Part shown: one piece after another, positions 59,498-64,000 of the stretch
Numbering within the stretch: the stretch's first letter is position 1
Layout: the number at the start of each line of letters is the position of its first letter
NCBI RefSeq assembly: GCF_002218045.2
Contig: NZ_AP018686.1
Span: forward strand, 1,054,001-1,118,000
Direction of reading: 5' to 3'
DNA length: 64,000 bases
Source of the DNA: Vibrio rumoiensis
GTDB taxonomy: Bacteria > Pseudomonadota > Gammaproteobacteria > Enterobacterales > Vibrionaceae
Translations under genes and position numbers: made by a program
The notes under the pieces: model-generated
What the model saw: only the letters and a program-made list of their open reading frames with translations
Database searches by the model: none
Told to the model about the DNA's origin: nothing

Positions 59498-60541
59498 TTA
59501 ACCAACCACCACGTAATGATCAATCAACAAAGCAACAAACAACCCCATTAAGTGATAAATAGAAAACTTAAAAGTTTGCATGGCACTGTTTGGTCTAGGG
59601 AAGTATTTCAGCTCACAGGCTTTGTAGATAAACCCTAAAGATAATGCTGTTGAGGCTATCGCATACAGCACACCACTCATGCCAAATAACACTGGCAAGG
59701 TACAGATGAGCATCAATAATACGGTATAGAGCAGCACACTCGTTTTGGTAAATTCTACCCCGTGCGTGACGGGAAGCATTGGAATATCGGCTTTGGCATA
59801 ATCGTCTTTACGATGGATCGCCAATGCCCAGAAATGAGGTGGAGTCCAAATGAAAATAATCATGACTAATAGCCAAGCATGAGGATGAAGCTCATTGGTC
59901 ATTGCCGTCCAGCCGAGTAGTGGTGGCATCGCACCAGCAATTCCAGCAATCACAATATTTTGTGGCGTCGCGCGTTTTAAATACAAGGTATACACCACGG
60001 CATAGCCCACTAAACTGGCACACGTAAGCCATGCGGTTAATCCATTGACGCCAAAATACAAAACCATAAAGCCAGCAATCCCTATCACACCGGCAAACAA
60101 GGCGACTTTCCAGCTTTTCAATTGACCTGAAGGCAAGGGGCGATTTTGGGTTCGAGCCATTAGCCCATCAATTCTACGATCAATTAAATGATTCAATGCC
60201 GCCGCGGAGCCGGCCATTAAGCCGATCCCCCACATCCCTAGCACTAATGGCTGCAATGGTAATTTACCTTCTATTGATAGGCACATTCCCACCAGCGCGG
60301 TTAATAGCATGAGCATCACGACTTTGGGTTTGGTCAGGGAGTAATATAATTTCCATTGTGTTAGCCAATAGGACTTGGAACGCTGGCGAGCATGACTGGC
60401 AAGAGAGCTAGAGTCAGAGGTCGATTCATGCTGAAGAGAAGGGGCGGCTGAATATCGACCATAATATTTAACCGAGGCAGAGTGTGCTTTACTCTCCGGA
60501 GCCTGCTTGTGTGGAAAGGGAATCACATTAGACTTTGGCAT
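59498..60541 (-). CDS. ctaB: Protoheme IX farnesyltransferase (heme O synthase)
   Basis: A 347-residue integral membrane UbiA-type prenyltransferase that makes heme O from heme B. It carries the Asp-rich signature NHLIDRRIDGLMARTQNRPL (about 116-135), the hydrophobic core and a second acidic motif region. About 60 N-terminal residues (MPKSNVIPFPHKQAPESKAH and a serine-rich part) precede the usual start; they are hydrophilic and not typical of E. coli CyoE. It lies 48 bp after ctaA. Confidence 0.93.
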   Translation of the reverse strand: MPKSNVIPFPHKQAPESKAHSASVKYYGRYSAAPSLQHESTSDSSSLASHARQRSKSYWLTQWKLYYSLTKPKVVMLMLLTALVGMCLSIEGKLPLQPLVLGMWGIGLMAGSAAALNHLIDRRIDGLMARTQNRPLPSGQLKSWKVALFAGVIGIAGFMVLYFGVNGLTAWLTCASLVGYAVVYTLYLKRATPQNIVIAGIAGAMPPLLGWTAMTNELHPHAWLLVMIIFIWTPPHFWALAIHRKDDYAKADIPMLPVTHGVEFTKTSVLLYTVLLMLICTLPVLFGMSGVLYAIASTALSLGFIYKACELKYFPRPNSAMQTFKFSIYHLMGLFVALLIDHYVVVG

Positions 60542-60589
60542 TATTACCTCCTAACGTTCAAATCAAGCCTAGTGCTCACCTTGATAAAT

Positions 60590-61750
60590 TTATTTTTCGA
60601 TAAAGCGGCTCGACTTAGTGACCATTCTCATTTGAGTGTCACGGCTTTCTATTTGAGCACTTCGGGTACGCTCTTTGATTCGATAAGACAGCCGTAAATG
60701 GGTACATATAAACACTACATTTAACAATAGCAGGGCTGCGACTAAATTGTGGCCAACCGCCAAAATAACAGGTAGATGCATCACAACATTGGCAATTCCT
60801 AAGCCAACCTGAAGCATCACTAAGCCAATGAGTAAATAAGCAGAACGATTTAGCAATCGATGTGATTGGTTCAGTAATTGATAACGAATTAAACGCCAAG
60901 AAAAAACCAGAAGCGTTACGGCGGTAATGATGGCTCCGAATCGATGAAGTAAATGAATCGTCACCCGAGAGCCATAGTCCAACACGCCAAATTCAAAACT
61001 ATCACCATTCATCAATAATGGATGCTGGAATATGGTCAATGCACCACTGATGTTTAAGGCACGCCACCATTCGCCTTCGCACAATGGAAACGAGGTACAG
61101 ACTAAAGCCGCGTAATTGGATGAGGTCCAACCGCCCAAAAAGATTTGCACAATCAATACACTAAGCGCTATCCAGCTCATTTTTTGCAATGAGGTTGCCC
61201 ACAATAAGCGCTGATGACTTAGGTTCTTTTCTGGATTTAAAGCGCTCGTTCGACTTTCATCATGATCTTCACAATAAGGCCGGCTAACCAAATAAAACAC
61301 CATCAATAAACTCAACAGTGCAAAGCCACCTAATAAATGCAGTACTACGATGATAGGCATCAACTTTAATGTCACCGTCCACATTCCAAGGGCGGCTTGA
61401 AACACCACCAGTAACACCAAAATACTAGGCCAAAATTTAGGTAGATTGGGCACTTTAACGCTCACCGCTAATATTGCAGCAATCAATAGTCCTAAAGATC
61501 CAGCGACATAACGGTGAATCATTTCGAGCCAAGCTTTGTGAGGTTCAATAATGTGCTCAGGAAATAAGCTAGACGCGCGGACGATTTCAGCATTTTTCAT
61601 TGGAACACTAAGCTGTCCATAACAACCGGGCCAATCAGGACAACCTAATCCTGCATCGGAGATACGAGTGTAGGCGCCCAACACAATCACAACTAAAGTA
61701 AGGCCAATGCTGAACCGAATCAGTTTGGTTAGTAATGCCGCATAATCCAT
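60590..61750 (-). CDS. ctaA: Heme A synthase (COX15/CtaA family)
   Basis: A membrane enzyme of about 386 residues that oxidises heme O to heme A. It has about eight helices and family markers YTRISDAGLGCPDWPGCYGQ (about 27-46) and EMIHRYVAGSLG, with heme-ligand His residues in the helices. The ATG at 61750 follows AAGGGGGCG and is preferred; a further ATG lies at 61771. It belongs to the cox assembly cluster with ctaB and SURF1. Confidence 0.93.
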   Translation of the reverse strand: MDYAALLTKLIRFSIGLTLVVIVLGAYTRISDAGLGCPDWPGCYGQLSVPMKNAEIVRASSLFPEHIIEPHKAWLEMIHRYVAGSLGLLIAAILAVSVKVPNLPKFWPSILVLLVVFQAALGMWTVTLKLMPIIVVLHLLGGFALLSLLMVFYLVSRPYCEDHDESRTSALNPEKNLSHQRLLWATSLQKMSWIALSVLIVQIFLGGWTSSNYAALVCTSFPLCEGEWWRALNISGALTIFQHPLLMNGDSFEFGVLDYGSRVTIHLLHRFGAIITAVTLLVFSWRLIRYQLLNQSHRLLNRSAYLLIGLVMLQVGLGIANVVMHLPVILAVGHNLVAALLLLNVVFICTHLRLSYRIKERTRSAQIESRDTQMRMVTKSSRFIEK

Positions 61751-61791
61751 ATCGCCCCCTTCACCGGTCATCGTGATTGCACCACTGAGAT

Positions 61792-62391
61792 TTAACCCAC
61801 TCTTGATAGTTTTAATAACTTACGTAAATCAGCTAGCAGCCCCTTGAGTTCATCTGTTAGTTCACCTTGATCGCGCACGGTAGGATAGCGCATCACCCAT
61901 TGCCCAAGCGGATCAATCAAAACAAAATCTTGAGTAGCAAAGCTTTGCATATTAGCTTGATGCCAAAGTTCGGGCGCCGATAACAACACAAAACCACTGT
62001 CTTTTAAGGTCGCTAAATCTTCTGGGTTAGACGCCATAACAACCGGTACGACTCGTGGCTGATCTTTACCTAATGCAATGTGACTTTGCTTTAATAGATG
62101 CAACTGTTGCTCGCACACCGCATCACATTGGTCCGGTAAAAGGTAAGCGATTTGCCATGAGTGAATGGCTGGGTTGATCAATTGCACATCTTGATAATGA
62201 AAATTGGGTTCAATTAACTGGCCGTGATTGGTGACTCCGGGTTGATACCAATGCATGGATAAAATTAGCTTGGCGGCAATCACTGGTAAGGCAAAAATCA
62301 GCAACATTAGCCATAACACTTTTTTACTTGAACCTGGTGTTAACCCTTTATTTTCAACCCGTATATTCTCTTGCTTCGATATACTCATCAC
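61792..62391 (-). CDS. Cytochrome-oxidase-associated membrane protein
   Basis: A 199-residue protein with one membrane segment (about 25-45) and a soluble domain: QIAYLLPDQCDAVCEQQLHLL (a Cys-x3-Cys pair, about 80-100) and FVLIDPLGQWVMRYP, a pattern like thioredoxin-fold SCO/redoxin proteins. It is a conserved member of the cox cluster in related genomes, between SURF1 and ctaA. Copper or thiol chemistry in oxidase assembly is possible (inference). Confidence 0.8.
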   Translation of the reverse strand: MMSISKQENIRVENKGLTPGSSKKVLWLMLLIFALPVIAAKLILSMHWYQPGVTNHGQLIEPNFHYQDVQLINPAIHSWQIAYLLPDQCDAVCEQQLHLLKQSHIALGKDQPRVVPVVMASNPEDLATLKDSGFVLLSAPELWHQANMQSFATQDFVLIDPLGQWVMRYPTVRDQGELTDELKGLLADLRKLLKLSRVG

Positions 62392-62475
62392 GACCTGACC
62401 TCAATTCAAATAATCTAAAAACGCATACGGTCTTGTTGTTCATTACCATCTAAGGTTAAGACTTTCGATGGTGGC

Positions 62476-63315
62476 TTACGTTGGGCGCTTAACCTGTCGA
62501 AAAGCAAACCATATGGCTAACAACAGCAATACACTGGCCATCGAAAACCACTGTACTGCATAACCAAAGTGTCGTTTTGATGACATGGGTAGCGGATGCC
62601 ATGGATGTGGTAAGTGCTCACTAACAACATTTCCATGTTCACTGGCTAACTCCAAAGGTTGAACAGGCTGAATCACATAAGGAAATAACGTATTTTTCAT
62701 ATCAAAGGATAAATAACGAGGCAACGATTCCAGTAATAAATTCTGCACTCGAAGCGATGCGGTTCCTTGTAATTGCCCCCCTTCCGATTCAATTATTTCC
62801 GGCATCAAACCTTGGCTCATCGGGTTCTCTTGTTTGCGATATAAACGTCCTACCATACTTTGTTGTTCCACCACGCCAGCTACATAAGGCAAGACTTGTC
62901 GATCACGTCCTGCTGCAATAAATCCCAATTCAATTAACGCGATTTTCTGAACGTTTGGTGATGAACCTGATTCACCAGACAGCACACGTACCGGTTGAAA
63001 AACGAGGTAACCGACTTTGCCTTGCCAGGTTTGGTTATCCCAATACACACGTTGCACCTTAAAATTAAGCGGCAATGGTTCTATCGTCAGAGAGACTTTT
63101 GTGCCGATGGCGTGGTGATTGTTATCGAATACCCAATCTTTCATTGCCACTGGTGCGGCATCGGCTCTTAATTGTAATTGTTGCTCCAATGCCAATTTTT
63201 GGTTACCCCGCTCTAATTGCCAAAAACCTAATTTGACCATCACAATAAACACAACCACAGTAAGTAATAATAAACCGATTTTTTTTACGCCCAATGTCGC
63301 CATAGGAGATGCCAT
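62476..63315 (-). CDS. SURF1-family cytochrome oxidase assembly protein
   Basis: A SURF1-type protein of about 279 residues. It has membrane segments at both ends (about 12-30, LLLLTVVVFIVMVKLGFWQL; about 250-270) and the family hallmark LGFWQLERGNQKLALEQQL. The ATG at 63315 is likely; 63303 also works and the frame remains open to 63417. It aids heme insertion into oxidase subunit I. Its start region overlaps that of the divergent DUF2909 gene. Confidence 0.9.
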   Translation of the reverse strand: MASPMATLGVKKIGLLLLTVVVFIVMVKLGFWQLERGNQKLALEQQLQLRADAAPVAMKDWVFDNNHHAIGTKVSLTIEPLPLNFKVQRVYWDNQTWQGKVGYLVFQPVRVLSGESGSSPNVQKIALIELGFIAAGRDRQVLPYVAGVVEQQSMVGRLYRKQENPMSQGLMPEIIESEGGQLQGTASLRVQNLLLESLPRYLSFDMKNTLFPYVIQPVQPLELASEHGNVVSEHLPHPWHPLPMSSKRHFGYAVQWFSMASVLLLLAIWFAFRQVKRPT

Positions 63316-63544
63316 GACTATCACTTTCTTATTTAAGTTAACCTTGGTGCTTCTGCTGCTGTTTGTCATTTTTAACCTCGGCAGAGCTTTGTACTCAATG
63401 GTGAAATACGATCGCAACGACCCGAATGCGGTACCAATGAGTCAATATCTTGGAAAACGCTTATTTATTTCGGTCATCATTATAATGGTGCTGTTAATTG
63501 GTTTAGCGTCAGGCCTCCTCTCGCCCAATACTCGCCCTTACTAA
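63314..63544 (+). CDS. DUF2909-family twin-helix membrane protein
   Basis: A 76-residue protein with two hydrophobic helices (about 4-24 and 51-69) joined by a charged loop that includes RALYSMVKYDRNDP. It is cox-cluster associated (DUF2909) in related bacteria. The ATG is preceded by AGGAG. It runs against the direction of its neighbours: the start overlaps the SURF1 start (divergent) and the stop overlaps the cox subunit III stop by four bases (convergent). Confidence 0.88.
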   Translation: MTITFLFKLTLVLLLLFVIFNLGRALYSMVKYDRNDPNAVPMSQYLGKRLFISVIIIMVLLIGLASGLLSPNTRPY

Positions 63545-64000
63545 AGCACATAAACAAAAATAAACAGGCATAACCAAACCACATCGACAAAATGCCAGTA
63601 CCAACTTCCCGCTTGAAATGCAAAATGATCTCGAGGAGTAAAATGGCTAAATGCGATACGGCAAAGCAGTACAATCAAAAACAGAGTACCCAAGGTCACA
63701 TGCAAGCCATGAAACCCGGTGAGCAAAAAGAAGGTATTACCATAAACGCCGGATTGCAGAGTGAGGTTCATCTCTTGATAAGCATGCGCGTATTCTTGGC
63801 CTTGATAAAACAAGAAAGCCACCGCCAACACGATGGTAATTTCCAACCAAATGATCAGTGCGGTACGTTGGTTTTTTTCTAAGCTGAGTTGAGAAAAATG
63901 CAGCGTAATCGAGGACGTCAATAAAATAATGGTGTTCATTAAAGGCAGGCCCTGCCAAGGCATCGCTTGGGTCTCTGTACCACCTGGGGTTTTTACTAAT
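63541..64000 (-). CDS. ctaE: Cytochrome c oxidase subunit III, N-terminus outside the window
   Basis: The last 153 codons of a heme-copper oxidase subunit III. The readable part spans the C-terminal helices, with the family segments TPGGTETQAMPWQGL, FFLLTGFHGLHVTLGTLF and HFVDVVWLCLFIFVYVL near the C-terminus. The frame is open to the window edge; an internal Met at 63963 is not the start. Subunits I and II and ctaG are expected beyond the right edge. Together with ctaA/ctaB it indicates an aa3-type oxidase. Confidence 0.95.
   Translation of the reverse strand, partial: LVKTPGGTETQAMPWQGLPLMNTIILLTSSITLHFSQLSLEKNQRTALIIWLEITIVLAVAFLFYQGQEYAHAYQEMNLTLQSGVYGNTFFLLTGFHGLHVTLGTLFLIVLLCRIAFSHFTPRDHFAFQAGSWYWHFVDVVWLCLFIFVYVL

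Noticed and set aside
1..64000. CRISPR array, tRNA/rRNA genes, prophage or integron
   Set aside because: No regular direct-repeat/spacer array, cloverleaf, rRNA, integrase or phage structural gene was seen.

Overview
The window is chromosomal DNA from a member of the Vibrionaceae, most likely a Vibrio. The case rests on gene content and order: a napFDABC cluster ending in the tiny TIGR02808-type membrane protein beside narQ/narP, a fruR-fruBKA block, a gcv locus with an XRE/cupin regulator, an aa3-oxidase assembly block, and the dispersed imperfect palindromes (TATACCC...GGGTATA type) common between Vibrio genes. The species cannot be named from this sequence. No rRNA, tRNA, CRISPR array, phage or integron structure was seen.

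Layout. 1-7.3 kb: nitrate respiration, with the NarP/NarQ two-component system (narP runs off the left edge) divergent from napFDABC plus a 45-residue membrane protein; the nap promoter carries FNR-like and NarP-like sites. 7.3-15.7 kb: a polar-amino-acid type ABC transporter, a MocR/GabR-type regulator, a class III aminotransferase, a TauE/SafE exporter and a YdfG-like short-chain dehydrogenase. Together these resemble a route that takes nitrogen from taurine or a similar omega-amine and exports the reduced carbon-sulfur product (inference). 15.8-22.4 kb: glutathione peroxidase, then nirBD, nirC and cobA (cytoplasmic nitrite reduction and siroheme supply). nirC is cleanly interrupted by a 1,087-bp IS30-family element with a 2-bp target duplication; removing the element and one duplicate restores a 271-codon frame. 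22.4-27.3 kb: housekeeping and hypothetical genes (ClpP/SppA-like secreted protein, GIY-YIG, YceH, TmaR, YccT, DEAD-box helicase). 27.4-32.6 kb: fructose PTS (fruR, fruB, fruK, fruA) with three Cra/FruR operators. 32.9-37.3 kb: a LysR/LysE pair, a long RluA-type pseudouridine synthase and a hexapeptide acetyltransferase. 37.4-44.8 kb: glycine catabolism (gcvT, AGCS symporter, XRE-cupin regulator, gcvH, gcvP). 45-58.7 kb: an accessory/regulatory zone with regulator-plus-target pairs (LysR/SDR, GntR with a PTS EIIBC and a mannonate-dehydratase/RspA-like enzyme, LysR/MFS, AsnC/LysE), a LysE remnant, and a secreted polysaccharide deacetylase with a chitin-binding-like tail. 58.8-64 kb: a coiled-coil membrane protein, then heme O/heme A synthases, a cox-associated membrane protein, SURF1, DUF2909 and the start of cox subunit III (off the right edge).

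How the parts work together. NarQ/NarP and FNR would switch on Nap (periplasmic nitrate to nitrite) and NirBD (cytoplasmic nitrite to ammonium, using siroheme made through CobA). The step joining the two compartments, nitrite entry by NirC, is broken here by the IS element. Three features are decayed or interrupted: nirC (IS30), the GntR regulator next to the PTS/RspA locus (apparent frameshift in the UTRA domain), and a C-terminal LysE fragment. The strongest candidates for new biology are the 7.3-15.7 kb aminotransferase/exporter/reductase cluster and the PTS/RspA locus, whose substrate is unknown. No wholly new system was recognised.
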